From contig NZ_BBJH01000025.1 in the NCBI RefSeq assembly GCF_000739775.1, positions 1 through 64,000 on the forward strand: a stretch of DNA of 64,000 nt, written 5' to 3'. The stretch is from Paraburkholderia heleia NBRC 101817 (GTDB taxonomy: Bacteria; Pseudomonadota; Gammaproteobacteria; Burkholderiales; Burkholderiaceae). The notes under the pieces were generated by a model, which did not search any database, was not told the origin of the DNA, and saw only the letters and a list, made by a program, of their open reading frames with translations. Positions 40,287-49,503 of the stretch are shown in pieces. Position numbers and translations under genes: made by a program. Position 1 is the first letter of the stretch. Each line of letters opens with the position of its first letter.

Positions 40287-40406
40287 GCCGAACTCCTTGC
40301 GTTCACTAACCCCTGACCGAAATGTCCGTTGCCGGCGGCGCCTCCGTGCGCACTCGGTCCTGCGTCGCGCCGAATCAACAGGATGAACCACTGCTGTCCT
40401 GTCTGT

Positions 40407-40432
40407 TTGATAAGAATTCCTCTATTTATCAA
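40407..40432. promoter_or_regulatory. Dyad between APC remnant and LysR gene
   Basis: TTGATAA and TTATCAA arms 12 bp apart in an AT-rich patch, within the 370-bp gap 40287-40660 that otherwise shows nothing coding. It could be a LysR-type or other dimer site serving either divergent promoter. Confidence 0.4.
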
Positions 40433-40660
40433 CAATCTTTTTCGGATCGTCTATTTGCACCCGATCCCTCGTGCCCGTGCCGCGCGACACCATCCGGCAG
40501 ATAGCTGCAGCGAAGTGTGACTCGTAGGCTAGAAAGCGCTTTTCTGCGCCGGCTCGATCGAACCTGTCCGGGATATGCGCACTGACGTGGGGGCGACGCA
40601 ATCCGCGCTCGATCACGCCGTCGATTGACGGCACTGCTAGGGGCCGGTTAGGCTCGGGCC

Positions 40661-41560
40661 ATGCGCCCATCCAAACTCGATCTGAATCTCTTCGTCGTGT
40701 TCGAGGCCGTCTATCGAACGCGCAACCTCACGCGCGCGGCGGAGTTGCTTTTCATCACGCAGCCCGCCGTGAGCAACGCGCTCGCGCGCATGCGCAAGGC
40801 ATTCGACGATCCGCTGTTCGTGAGCACGCCGGCCGGCATGATGCCCACGCCGGTTTCCGAGAACATCATCGGCCGCGTGCGGGAAGCGCTTCAGCTACTC
40901 GATTCGAGCACCCACGCCGGCGAACGCTTCGATCCGGCCTCGTCGCAGCGAACCTTCCGGCTCAGCATGAACGACCTGACCGAGACCATGCTGCTTCCCG
41001 CGCTGCAAGAGGTGTTGCAACGTCTCGCACCAGGCATCCGCATCGAGAGCTACTTCACGACGCGCCGCGACGTTCCCGAAGCGCTGGCGAGCGGCGCGGT
41101 CCATCTGGCGATCGACGCGCCGCTCATCGACGATCCGTACCTGGAGCAGGAGCCGATGGGCCGCGACCGTTACGCGTGCATGCTGCGCCAGGGCCATCCG
41201 TTCGCCAAGAAGAAGCTCACAATCGACGACTACCTGCGCTTCGGCCATATCCACGTGTCGAGCCGCCGGCAGGGACCCGGTCTCGTCGATACCGAACTCA
41301 ACAAGCTGGGACTCAGACGCACCATCCAGACCCGCGTTCAGCATTATCTCGTCGCGCCGTTGATCGCAATGCGGACCGATCTCGTTCTGACTGCGCCGCT
41401 CATGTTGCTCAAGCGCCATGACGCACGCATCCTGGCGCTGCCGTTCGATCTCCCAGATCTCGAGACGCATGGCTACTGGCACCGCAGCGTCACGGCCGAT
41501 CCGGCCCATCGCTGGCTGCGCGAGCAGATCGGCCGTCTCATGCGCAAACAGAGACCATAG
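40661..41560 (+). CDS. LysR-family regulator (NahR/NodD-like)
   Basis: 299 residues. It starts LDLNLFVVFEAVYRTRNLTRAAELLFITQPAVSNALARMRKAFDDPLFV, the NodD/NahR/LinR-like HTH. The effector domain has FRLSMNDLTETMLLPAL and DPYLEQEPMGRDRYACMLRQGHP, and ends WLREQIGRLMRK. It precedes and is co-oriented with the phosphatase-APH-SDR-dehydrogenase cluster, so it likely activates it in response to a pathway intermediate. Confidence 0.92.
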   Translation: MRPSKLDLNLFVVFEAVYRTRNLTRAAELLFITQPAVSNALARMRKAFDDPLFVSTPAGMMPTPVSENIIGRVREALQLLDSSTHAGERFDPASSQRTFRLSMNDLTETMLLPALQEVLQRLAPGIRIESYFTTRRDVPEALASGAVHLAIDAPLIDDPYLEQEPMGRDRYACMLRQGHPFAKKKLTIDDYLRFGHIHVSSRRQGPGLVDTELNKLGLRRTIQTRVQHYLVAPLIAMRTDLVLTAPLMLLKRHDARILALPFDLPDLETHGYWHRSVTADPAHRWLREQIGRLMRKQRP

Positions 41561-41662
41561 ACCCTGGGTGTCACGAATCGTTATGACGCAGTATCACCAG
41601 AATAAATTTCCTGAATAGCCGGTGTCCCAGTATCGTTTCCGTCATGTTCAGACGAGGTTGGC

Positions 41663-42337
41663 ATGGCGGAACTTTACCTGGTACGGCACGGGCAGGCGTC
41701 GTTCGGCGCCGGAAACTATGACGAGCTTTCATCCCTTGGCGTCGCCCAGTCGCGCTGGCTGGGCGAATACTGCGCGCAGGCGCGCCTGACGTTCGATCGT
41801 GTCGTGACCGGCACGATGCGGCGGCACGCGCAGACCGCCGACGCCTTGCTCACCGCAATGGGCGGCGCGCCTGTGGAAATCGTGCCGGACGCGGATCTGA
41901 ACGAGTACGATTTTCACGCCCTTTTTTCCGCGCTCGGCGAGAGCGGTCTGGCGCCCGGCCTGCTGGCCGAAGGCTCGATGAAACACTTCTCCAGGGGGCT
42001 CAAGCAGGTCCTGCAGCTTTGGTCCGAAGACAAGCTCCCAGGGCGCGTTCCCGAGACCTGGGGGCAGTTCCAGGCGCGCGTGGAACGCGCGCGTCTCGCC
42101 ATTCAACGCTCGGGCGGCAAGCGCGTGCTGGTGGTGAGTTCGGGCGGTCCGATTGCCGTCTTCACGCAGCGGGTTCTGCAGGCGCCCGCCGCGGCGGCCA
42201 TCGCGCTTAACCTGCAGATCCGCAACAGCAGCGTGAGCCAGTACGTCTTCAATGACAGCGCCATGTCGCTGCTCACCTTCAACACGCTGCCGCATCTCGA
42301 ACAGGCCGGGCGGCGCGAACACGTCACCTATGGCTGA
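41663..42337 (+). CDS. Histidine phosphatase superfamily protein
   Basis: 224 residues. The catalytic LVRHGQASFG is at 6-15 and a second motif GTMRRHAQTADALL near 50. The second catalytic His normally in SHGG is Ser here (VVSSGGPIAVF, about 155), so classical phosphotransfer may be impaired or the group may use another residue. Members of this subgroup occur beside acyl-CoA dehydrogenases and APH-like kinases. It overlaps the next gene by 8 bp. Confidence 0.85.
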   Translation: MAELYLVRHGQASFGAGNYDELSSLGVAQSRWLGEYCAQARLTFDRVVTGTMRRHAQTADALLTAMGGAPVEIVPDADLNEYDFHALFSALGESGLAPGLLAEGSMKHFSRGLKQVLQLWSEDKLPGRVPETWGQFQARVERARLAIQRSGGKRVLVVSSGGPIAVFTQRVLQAPAAAAIALNLQIRNSSVSQYVFNDSAMSLLTFNTLPHLEQAGRREHVTYG

Positions 42338-43379
42338 TTCGAATCCGGATTCCCGCTCCATGATGAATACAAGTCTTCAGTTCGACGTCGATGCACTCGC
42401 GCGCTATCTGGCTGCGCACGTACCCGGCTTTCGGGGGCCCATGGTCGTCGAGAAGTTTGCCGGCGGACAGTCGAACCCCACGTTCCTTCTCGAGGCGCAA
42501 AGCGGCCGCTATGTGCTGCGGCGTCAGCCGCCGGGCGAGTTGCTCAAGTCCGCGCATGCCGTGGACCGCGAATTCCGTGTGCTGGGCGCGCTTGGCGACA
42601 CGCCGGTTCCTGTCGCACGGGCCCTGCATCTTTGCGAGGACCGCGAGGTGATCGGCAGCCTGTTCTACGTGATGAGCTTCGAAGAGGGCGAGATTTTCTG
42701 GGACCCGTCCTTGCCCGCGTTGTCCGCCGGAGAACGCGGTGCCGTCTACGATGCGTTGATCGGCACGATGGCGGCCTTGCACGAGGTGGATGTCGAGGCC
42801 GTGGGCCTTGCCGGCTACGGTCGCGCGGGCAACTACTTCGCACGGCAGATCGAAGTCTGGACGAAGCAGTATCGCGCGGCGCAGACCGACGACCTGGAGG
42901 CCATGGAAGCGCTGATCGACTGGCTGCCGGCGCACTGTCCGGCCCAGGCGGGCAAGCCTTCGCTCGTGCACGGCGACTTTCGCATCGATAACCTGATTTT
43001 CCACCGAGGCACGCCGAAGGTTCGCGCCGTGCTCGACTGGGAACTCTCCACGCTCGGCAATCCGCTCGCCGATCTCGCGTACTTCTGCATGTGCCTGCGG
43101 TTGCCGCCCAAAGGCCATATCGGCGGTCTCGCGGGGCTGGACAGGGCGGCGCTCGGCGTGCCGGACGAGGCCGCGATCGTAGAGCGGTATTGCAGTTTGC
43201 GTGGCATCGGCTCGATCGGAAACTGGAATTTTTACCTCGCCTTCAGCTTCTTCCGGCTCGCGTCGATCGCGCAGGGCGTGAAGAAGCGTGCCCTGGGCGG
43301 CAACGCATCGAATGAGAAGGCGCGCCAGGTCGGTGAAATGACCGGTACGCTCGCGAAGATGGGTGTGGACGTCATCTGA
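42330..43379 (+). CDS. APH-family phosphotransferase (ACAD10/11-like kinase domain)
   Basis: 349 residues. Kinase-like fold with GGQSNPTFLLEA (glycine loop, about 38-50), catalytic VHGDFRIDNLIFH (about 212) and metal-binding LDWELSTLGNPLADLAYF (about 230). In mammalian ACAD10/11 an equivalent domain phosphorylates 4-hydroxyacyl-CoAs ahead of dehydrogenation. Here the dehydrogenase is a separate gene two places downstream, so the same pathway is inferred. The ATG at 42330 overlaps the phosphatase stop; another ATG lies at 42360. Confidence 0.88.
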   Translation: MADSNPDSRSMMNTSLQFDVDALARYLAAHVPGFRGPMVVEKFAGGQSNPTFLLEAQSGRYVLRRQPPGELLKSAHAVDREFRVLGALGDTPVPVARALHLCEDREVIGSLFYVMSFEEGEIFWDPSLPALSAGERGAVYDALIGTMAALHEVDVEAVGLAGYGRAGNYFARQIEVWTKQYRAAQTDDLEAMEALIDWLPAHCPAQAGKPSLVHGDFRIDNLIFHRGTPKVRAVLDWELSTLGNPLADLAYFCMCLRLPPKGHIGGLAGLDRAALGVPDEAAIVERYCSLRGIGSIGNWNFYLAFSFFRLASIAQGVKKRALGGNASNEKARQVGEMTGTLAKMGVDVI

Positions 43380-43418
43380 CGACGTCTGTCTACACGTCGA
43401 TATAGTGAGGAGACAATT

Positions 43419-44183
43419 GTGACTACGAATTTATTCGACCTGAGCGGAAAGATTGCTTTGGTCACCGGTGCGAGCCGCGGCATTGGCGAGGAGATCGCGA
43501 AGCTGCTCGCGGAACAGGGCGCCCACGTGATCGTGTCGAGCCGCAAGCTCGACGACTGCGAGACCGTGGCGCGCGGGATCAGGGAAGCGGGCGGCAGCGC
43601 CGAGGCGTATCCGTGCCATGTTGGGCGTCTCGAGGACATCCAGGGCGTGTTCCAGCACATCCGCTCGAAACATGGCCGGCTGGACATACTCGTGAACAAC
43701 GCGGCCGCGAATCCGTATTTCGGCCACATTCTCGACACCGATCTTGCGTCCTTCGAAAAGACCGTGGAGGTCAATCTGCGCGGCTACTTCTTTATGTCGG
43801 TCGAGGCGGGCAAGCTCATGCGCGAGCACGGCGGCGGCGCGATCGTCAACACAGCTTCCGTCAACGCGCTGCAGCCAGGCGACAAGCAGGGCATCTATTC
43901 GATCACGAAGGCCGCCGTGGTCAACATGACGCGGGCGTTCGCCAAGGAGTGCGGCCCACTCGGCATCCGCGTGAACGCCTTGCTGCCGGGCCTCACCAAA
44001 ACGAAATTCGCCGGTGCGCTGTTCGAAGACCGGGCCCTGTACGAAAGCTGGATGACGAAGGTTCCGCTGCGCCGCCACGCGGAGCCCCGCGAGATGGCCG
44101 GCACCGTGCTCTATCTCGTCTCCGATGCGGCGAGCTACACCAACGGCGAGTGCATCGTCGTCGACGGCGGCCTGACGATCTGA
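43419..44183 (+). CDS. Short-chain dehydrogenase/reductase
   Basis: 254 residues from a GTG start. Rossmann motif TGASRGIGEE (about 17-26), NNAAANP (about 90) and the catalytic Ser with YSITK (about 157-161); a Gly-rich end YTNGECIVVDGGLTI is typical of classical SDRs. It probably oxidises or reduces a 3-hydroxyacyl or related intermediate in the clustered pathway with the APH-like and acyl-CoA dehydrogenase proteins. Confidence 0.92.
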   Translation: MTTNLFDLSGKIALVTGASRGIGEEIAKLLAEQGAHVIVSSRKLDDCETVARGIREAGGSAEAYPCHVGRLEDIQGVFQHIRSKHGRLDILVNNAAANPYFGHILDTDLASFEKTVEVNLRGYFFMSVEAGKLMREHGGGAIVNTASVNALQPGDKQGIYSITKAAVVNMTRAFAKECGPLGIRVNALLPGLTKTKFAGALFEDRALYESWMTKVPLRRHAEPREMAGTVLYLVSDAASYTNGECIVVDGGLTI

Positions 44184-44252
44184 CCATGAAGGCGGCGGGC
44201 GTCATGCATGCCCGCGCCGCCCGACATTCACCTGGATTCAAGGAAGAGCAAG

Positions 44253-45491
44253 ATGGACTTTGCCTATAGCCCGAAAGTCGAAGCGCTGTGCACGCAATTG
44301 CGCGCGTTTATGGATACGCATATCGTGCCGCGCATCGGCCAATGGCACGAAGAAGTGAGCGCGGGGCAGTATCCCGTTTCCTTCATGGAGGACCTGAAGG
44401 AGAAGGCGCGAGCCCAGGGCCTCTGGAACCTGTTCCTGCCACATCTGCGCGACGACGAGCCGGGCACGCGGCTGACCAACCTCGAGTACGCACCGCTGGC
44501 CGAGATCATGGGGCGCGTGTCGTGGGCCTCCGAGGTATTCAACTGCAATGCGCCGGACACGGGCAACATGGAACTGCTCCATATGTTCGCCACGCCCGCG
44601 CAGCGCAAAACGTGGCTCGAGCCGCTGCTCGACGGCAGGATCCGCTCGGCGTTTGCGATGACCGAGCCCGCAGTCGCCTCGTCGGACGCGACCAACATCA
44701 CGACGTCCATTCGCCTCGACGGCGACGACTATGTGATCGATGGCCGCAAGTGGTTCATTACGAACGCCGCGCACCCGAATTGCCAGATCTTCATCGTCAT
44801 GGGCAAGACAGACCCGGACGCGCCCGCGCACCGTCAGCAAAGCATGGTTCTCGTGCCGCGCGACACGCCGGGGGTGAAAATCATCCGCAATATCACGGTG
44901 GTCAATCACACTGCGCCGGAAGGCCACTGCGAGATCGAATTCAGGGGCGTACGCGTGCCGCGCTCGAATTTGCTCGGCGAAGAAGGCAGCGGCTTCGCGC
45001 TCGCCCAGGCGCGCCTCGGACCGGGCCGCATTCACCACTGCATGCGCTCGATCGGCGCCGCCGAACTGGCGCTCGAACTGATGATCGAACGCGCGCAGGC
45101 GCGCACGGCGTTCGGCAAGAAGCTCTATCAGCAAGGCACGGTTGGGGAGTGGATCGCGAAGTCGCGCATCGAGATCGATCAGGCGAGGCTCTTTGTGCTG
45201 AAGGCCGCCTGGATGATCGACAACGTGGGCGCGAAGGAAGCGCGCAAGGAGATCGCGATGATCAAGGCGCTCGTGCCGGGCGTGCACACCGCCGTATGCG
45301 AGCGGGCGATCCAGACCTTCGGCGCGATGGGGCTGAGCCCCGACACGCCGCTGGCGGACAGCTGGACCTGGGGGCGTGCATTGAAGTTCGCCGATGGCCC
45401 GGACGAGGTGCATCTCCAGAGCATTGCGCGCATGGAGGTCAAGGCGCGGCCTTATGAACCGGGGCATGAGAGTCCTTACCTGACGCGTTAG
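44253..45491 (+). CDS. Acyl-CoA dehydrogenase (ACAD10/11-like)
   Basis: 412 residues. FAD motifs AFAMTEPAVASSDATNI and GRKWFITNAAHPNCQIF, RTAFGKKLYQQGTV near 290, QTFGAMGLSPDTPLADSWTWGRALKFADGPDEVH near 365. The last motif, ADGPDEVH, is the form seen in ACAD10/11. It should act on the substrate activated by the APH-like kinase. The ATG at 44253 follows AGGAAGAG; an upstream ATG (44208) gives an unlikely extension. Last gene of the five-gene cluster. Confidence 0.92.
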   Translation: MDFAYSPKVEALCTQLRAFMDTHIVPRIGQWHEEVSAGQYPVSFMEDLKEKARAQGLWNLFLPHLRDDEPGTRLTNLEYAPLAEIMGRVSWASEVFNCNAPDTGNMELLHMFATPAQRKTWLEPLLDGRIRSAFAMTEPAVASSDATNITTSIRLDGDDYVIDGRKWFITNAAHPNCQIFIVMGKTDPDAPAHRQQSMVLVPRDTPGVKIIRNITVVNHTAPEGHCEIEFRGVRVPRSNLLGEEGSGFALAQARLGPGRIHHCMRSIGAAELALELMIERAQARTAFGKKLYQQGTVGEWIAKSRIEIDQARLFVLKAAWMIDNVGAKEARKEIAMIKALVPGVHTAVCERAIQTFGAMGLSPDTPLADSWTWGRALKFADGPDEVHLQSIARMEVKARPYEPGHESPYLTR

Positions 45492-45591
45492 CGAGCCGTC
45501 GCCGGTGTTGGTGGTCACCGCGCCGGACAGGCGTAGTCCGAAATGGATCGTCACTCCGCTTCCACCCCGGTTGCCGGGGCGGGTTCCCGCC

Positions 45592-45789
45592 CTTCAGGCG
45601 ATCGCGCGCGCATTCGATCAGCACGCGCGTCGCTACCGACTGGCGAGGCTTGCCGCCTGCGAGGAAGTACGAGGCCCACGCCGCGTCTTCGGGTTCGGCG
45701 CCGCGGAAATACGTGATCAATGCGTCGAGCTTGTCGTTGGTGGAGGTCGTCGCATCAAGGGCCGAGTAAAGCGCTGCAAAACGTTTCAT
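45592..45789 (-). pseudogene. N-terminal remnant of an ATP-dependent DNA ligase
   Basis: About 66 codons read MKRFAALYSALDATTSTNDK, then YFRGAEPEDAAWASYFLAGG, the start of the bacterial ATP-dependent ligase that sits with a nuclease and an Lhr-type helicase in repair operons. The rest of the ligase (catalytic KxDG) is missing; the frame runs into unrelated sequence to 45439. It overlaps the exonuclease remnant in the ATGA manner of an intact operon. Confidence 0.7.
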
Positions 45790-46165
45790 CGCAGTGCGTT
45801 CTCCGCAGCGGCGGGGCTGCTATCTGTCTCGATCGTGTCGCCGCCATACTCGGTCGTGAAGGTACCGGCGTCGAATCCGCGTTGGGAAAGCCATCGCACC
45901 ATTGGCTCGATATACCCATGCGTGACGATCACGCGTTCGGCGCCTGTCGCGTCGACGGCGTGCAGCGGACCGGGCCAGTCCGCATGGTCCGACAAAACGA
46001 CTCCCCAATCGACTCCGCGTCTGCGTCGCGCGCCGCGCAACCGCATCCAGCCGGACGCCAATGCGTCGCGGTAGTCGCCGAAGCGGCGCGTCCACGCGCT
46101 GCCTTGCGCGGACGGTGGCGCCGGGCAACTGCGGAATGGCACTTGCGGCGCGTGTTCATTCGAAC
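45786..46165 (-). pseudogene. C-terminal remnant of ligase-associated DNA exonuclease
   Basis: About 125 codons read SAWTRRFGDYRDALASGWM, RGARRRRGVDWGVVLSDHADWPG, ATGAERVIVTHGYIEPMVRWL, the C-terminal part of the metallo-beta-lactamase-like nuclease that accompanies this ligase. The N-terminal catalytic part is gone; the frame upstream is the antisense of the neighbouring NmrA gene. With the ligase stub it marks an operon deleted from both sides. Confidence 0.72.
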
Positions 46166-46185
46166 GGTTCTCAAGGAGTGATGTC

Positions 46186-47064
46186 ATGACCATTCTCGTT
46201 GCCGGAAGTACAGGGCTTGTTGGCGGGAACATCGTCGAGCACCTCGCGGGGAAGGGCGCGGAAGTCCTCGCGCTCACGCGTGCTCCAGAGCACGCGGAAT
46301 TGCCGGAAGGAATCGTCCCGGTAAAAGGAGACATATCCGATATCGGCGCGATGCGATCGGCGTTGAAAGGCGCGGATACGCTATTCCTGCTCGTCCCCAA
46401 CGTGCTCGGCGAACACACCCACGTGCTGCAGGCGCTGAGCGTGGCCCGTGAAATCGGCATCAAAGGGATCGTGTACCTCTCGGTATTTCGCGCGGAAGAC
46501 TATGTAGATGTGCCGCATTTTTCCAGCAAATATTCAGCAGAGCAGATGATCGAACAGGTGGATCTTCCTGCGACGATTCTCAGGCCCGCGTATTTCATCC
46601 AGAACGATGCCTGGCAGAAGGAGCCCTTGCTGTCCCAAGGCGTCTATGCCATGCCAATCGGCAATCAGGGTATTTCGATGGTCGACGCACGCGATATCGG
46701 CGAGGCGGCAGCGCTCGAGTTGCTACGCCGTGAGCGCAGTCACGATAGTCTGCCATCCGAAACGTATACGTTGGTTGGCCCCGATGTCATCGACGGCGAA
46801 ACGGCGTGCAGCATCTGGGCCGCAGTGCTCGGCCGCCCGATCCGGTACGGTGGCGATGACCTGGATGGTTTCGAAACGCGCCTGAAGTCAGTAGCCCCCG
46901 AGTGGATGGCCTATGACATGCGACTCATGATGCGCCGGTATCAGCAGGATGGTGCGATCGCCGTCAGCGCGGATATCGCGCGGCTGACCGAACTGCTGGG
47001 CAGGCCGCTGCGATCCTACCGGGACTTTGCAGCGGCGAGCGCGGCCGAATGGGGCGGGCATTGA
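46186..47064 (+). CDS. NmrA-like / atypical SDR NAD(P)-binding protein
   Basis: 292 residues. It begins MTILVAGSTGLVGGNIVEHL, the GxxGxxG nucleotide site, and keeps the NmrA/HSCARG order: VKGDISDIGAMRSALKGADTLFLLVP, GIKGIVYLSVF, TILRPAYFIQN. The catalytic YxxxK is not evident, as in sensor-type members. It may be a redox sensor or a quinone/ketone reductase. Its 5' end abuts the exonuclease remnant. Confidence 0.87.
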   Translation: MTILVAGSTGLVGGNIVEHLAGKGAEVLALTRAPEHAELPEGIVPVKGDISDIGAMRSALKGADTLFLLVPNVLGEHTHVLQALSVAREIGIKGIVYLSVFRAEDYVDVPHFSSKYSAEQMIEQVDLPATILRPAYFIQNDAWQKEPLLSQGVYAMPIGNQGISMVDARDIGEAAALELLRRERSHDSLPSETYTLVGPDVIDGETACSIWAAVLGRPIRYGGDDLDGFETRLKSVAPEWMAYDMRLMMRRYQQDGAIAVSADIARLTELLGRPLRSYRDFAAASAAEWGGH

Positions 47065-47242
47065 CCCGGCGGCTTCGAATATTTGACAGGAACCCACCGG
47101 GGATTTCATCGGGGGCGGGCTCGTTTGGCGGAGTGGGTCATTTGCGAGAGCGACGCGCCGCTGAAGCGACGGTGCGATGAAGGCAGCTCCTTTAGGCACA
47201 TCCGGTGCGCAGGCACCGTCAGGCCTTTAAGAGGAGCCAGCC

Positions 47243-47404
47243 ATGCTTTACTACGCGATCGTATTCTTCGTGATAGCCATCATCGCGGCTGTCTTTGGGT
47301 TTGGAGGGATTGCCGCAGGCGCGGCGAGCATCGCCAAGATCCTGTTCGTCATTTTCGTGATCCTGTTCCTTGCCAGCCTGCTTTTCGGCATTACGAGGCG
47401 CTGA
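47243..47404 (+). CDS. DUF1328 small membrane protein
   Basis: 53 residues, MLYYAIVFFVIAIIAAVFGF at the start, then FGGIAAGAASIAKILF and a second helix ending FGITRR. This is the DUF1328 (YtjA) family: two short membrane helices, usually stress-inducible. AAGAGGAG lies 8 nt upstream of the ATG. Function unknown. Confidence 0.9.
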   Translation: MLYYAIVFFVIAIIAAVFGFGGIAAGAASIAKILFVIFVILFLASLLFGITRR

Positions 47405-47557
47405 CAGGGTAGGCTGCGACAGCGGCGCGAGACGTCGTGTGCCGTGGCGAATCGTTTATGCAATACGCTCCGCGAGCGGTCGGTGCCATCGGGCATGTCC
47501 GTTGCGTGGCTCGCTGGACCCCATCCACGGAGCGAACTCAGTCTCAACGGAGCCACC

Positions 47558-47785
47558 ATGCCAAATACCGATTCGAAACACAAAGGTCCCGCCGCGACGA
47601 ACCTGGCGACCCCGACTGATCTGGGCAACGATGCCCGCAAGGAAGTTTCGGCAGGATTGACGAGACTGCTCGCGGACGTATTCGCGCTTTTCGTGAAGAC
47701 GAAGAACTTCCACTGGCACGTAAGCGGTCCACACTTTCGCGACTATCACCTGTTCGAAACGACGCGGCATACGCAGGCGCGCTGA
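47558..47785 (+). pseudogene. Dps-like protein with large internal deletion
   Basis: 75 residues. The first 62 are Dps (NLATPTDLGNDARKEVSAGL, LLADVFALFVKTKNFHWHVSGPHFRDYHL), including the ferroxidase His of FHWH. The protein then jumps to a C-terminal tail-like FETTRHTQAR and stops. About 110 residues, including the remaining ferroxidase Asp/Glu and most helices, are missing in frame. A shell cannot form. Confidence 0.75.
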
Positions 47786-47815
47786 GACCACGCACTCACT
47801 GTGTAGGAGGTTGAC

Positions 47816-48019
47816 ATGCGAAACGGAAACGCCCCCCTCGGCGCGGTGCAGCGAGATGGGCCCAAGCGCGACGACCCTTCTGCAACGCCACCGGCCCACA
47901 CAGGGCAAGCCGAGCGCGACGAGCGCGAAAAGCGTAAGCACGAAGCATCTGAAAGCGAACTGCCGTCCACGCAGGAAAAGAACCCGATACCGCCAGGGAC
48001 GACGCGGCAAACGTCGTGA
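47816..48019 (+). CDS. Small hydrophilic hypothetical protein
   Basis: 67 residues with GTAGGAGG 5-6 nt upstream of the ATG. It is highly charged and disorder-prone (RDEREKRKHEASESELP, PPAHTGQ). No domain is recognised. It overlaps or abuts the leader of the phosphatidylserine decarboxylase gene and may be co-expressed with stress genes. Confidence 0.5.
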   Translation: MRNGNAPLGAVQRDGPKRDDPSATPPAHTGQAERDEREKRKHEASESELPSTQEKNPIPPGTTRQTS

Positions 48020-48138
48020 GAAAAAACGATTGGCATGCGATACGCGGTTTCCCTCGGCGCGCAAAACGCCCCGGCTGGACGCTCGAGCGTTCCGGGCCCG
48101 GCTCGCGCGCTCTTTTCCGAACGACGGAGCATACGAAT

Positions 48139-49395
48139 ATGAACGGCGCAAACAAGGAGCCGGCATCCCGGCGACGCCTGGGAAACTGGATGCCGGCCAG
48201 GGAAGAGCACACTGCCGCTTTTCGGATCGAGATTGCCGGCCGCGCGCGGGAGCGACGCGCCGGCATCGCGCTTTCGAGCGTTGTCCAGGACCTCGGCAAG
48301 CTCATCGACGGCGACCCCGTGCTCAGGATGAACCTTTCCCGCGCGATCGATGACGCGATCGAGCAGGGCAAGCAACTGGGATATTCAAACATCGGCGAGC
48401 TGCTGGACGTGATCGACTACCTGACGACGTTCAGCCCGCCATTCAGCGAGAGCGCTCCGGTGGCCACGCCGCTGAACGCCATGCTCGAATGGCCCATGTG
48501 CATGCCCACCGGCTATGCCGTGTTCCGCGATCCCGCATTCAATGCCCGCTTGCGGCGCGTCCTGAGCACGTGGGCCGGCTTCCTGAGCGGGCCGCGCTCC
48601 CGTACCTGGCTTGTCGAAGACGAGCCGCAAGGCTGGTTCAGCGCCCCCGCTCTGGCAAAACTCGGAATGGATGACTTCGTACACGACCGCTCGCTCGAGC
48701 ATTGGGGATTCGACTCCTGGAACGCCTTCTTTACGCGTCATCTCAGGCCGGGCGCGCGGCCGGTCGCGTCGCCCGACGACAGCGCGGTTATCGTGAACGC
48801 CTGCGAAGCGTCGCCTTTCGACGTGCGGAAAGACGTGAAACTCCTCGACCGTTTCTGGATCAAGTCCCAGCCATATTCCCTGCGTGAAATCCTGACATCA
48901 AGCGACGAGTCGCTCGCGCGCCGGTTCGTCGGCGGAACGGTTTATCAGGGCTACCTGAGCGCTTATAACTATCATCGCTGGCACGCCCCCGTCGACGGAA
49001 CGGTCGTCGAGGCCTATAACGTGGACGGCACCTACTACTCGGACGCCGAATCCGAGGGCGAAGACCCGAGCGGGCTGAACGATTCCCAGGGCTATACCAA
49101 CGCAGTGGCGGCGAGGGCCGTCATTGTCATCGACAGTGCCGATCCGCTGATCGGCGAAGTCGCGTGCGTGTTTGTGGGGATGGCGGAAGTATCGTCCTGC
49201 CAGGTCGTCGTGCGCCCGGGTGACGACGTCAGGAAGGGCGACGAGCTGGGATTTTTCCAGTTTGGCGGAAGCACATACTGCCTGTTGTTCCGGCGGAATG
49301 TCATTGAACGCTTCGCGCCCCAGCCGCCATGGCACGACGATGTCCCGCCCCTGAAAGTCAACTCGGCTCTGGCCTATGTGCGCCGGAGCGCATGA
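48139..49395 (+). CDS. Phosphatidylserine decarboxylase family protein
   Basis: 418 residues. An N-terminal PSD-associated domain (about 60-190, YLTTFSPPFSESAPVATPLNA) precedes the catalytic domain. The self-cleaving GGST motif that yields the pyruvoyl group is in FQFGGSTYCLLF near 375, and YHRWHAPVDG near 275 carries the conserved His. It may make phosphatidylethanolamine or act on a related serine or amino acid; this two-domain form differs from housekeeping Psd. The ATG at 48139 has GGAG 9 nt upstream; an in-frame GTG at 48016 is less likely. Confidence 0.85.
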   Translation: MNGANKEPASRRRLGNWMPAREEHTAAFRIEIAGRARERRAGIALSSVVQDLGKLIDGDPVLRMNLSRAIDDAIEQGKQLGYSNIGELLDVIDYLTTFSPPFSESAPVATPLNAMLEWPMCMPTGYAVFRDPAFNARLRRVLSTWAGFLSGPRSRTWLVEDEPQGWFSAPALAKLGMDDFVHDRSLEHWGFDSWNAFFTRHLRPGARPVASPDDSAVIVNACEASPFDVRKDVKLLDRFWIKSQPYSLREILTSSDESLARRFVGGTVYQGYLSAYNYHRWHAPVDGTVVEAYNVDGTYYSDAESEGEDPSGLNDSQGYTNAVAARAVIVIDSADPLIGEVACVFVGMAEVSSCQVVVRPGDDVRKGDELGFFQFGGSTYCLLFRRNVIERFAPQPPWHDDVPPLKVNSALAYVRRSA

Positions 49396-49503
49396 CTACG
49401 AGACGTCGGCGCGCGCAGGCCGGAGACCGCGGCCATCCGGACAAAGGCACGCGGTTTGCTCGCCGCTTCGCACAGGGGATGAGGCAATGGACGGAGGCGA
49501 ACC

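Noticed and set aside
40407..40432. TTGATAA/TTATCAA dyad as an IS end or att site
   Set aside because: No matching copy or target duplication was seen elsewhere; kept only as a possible operator.
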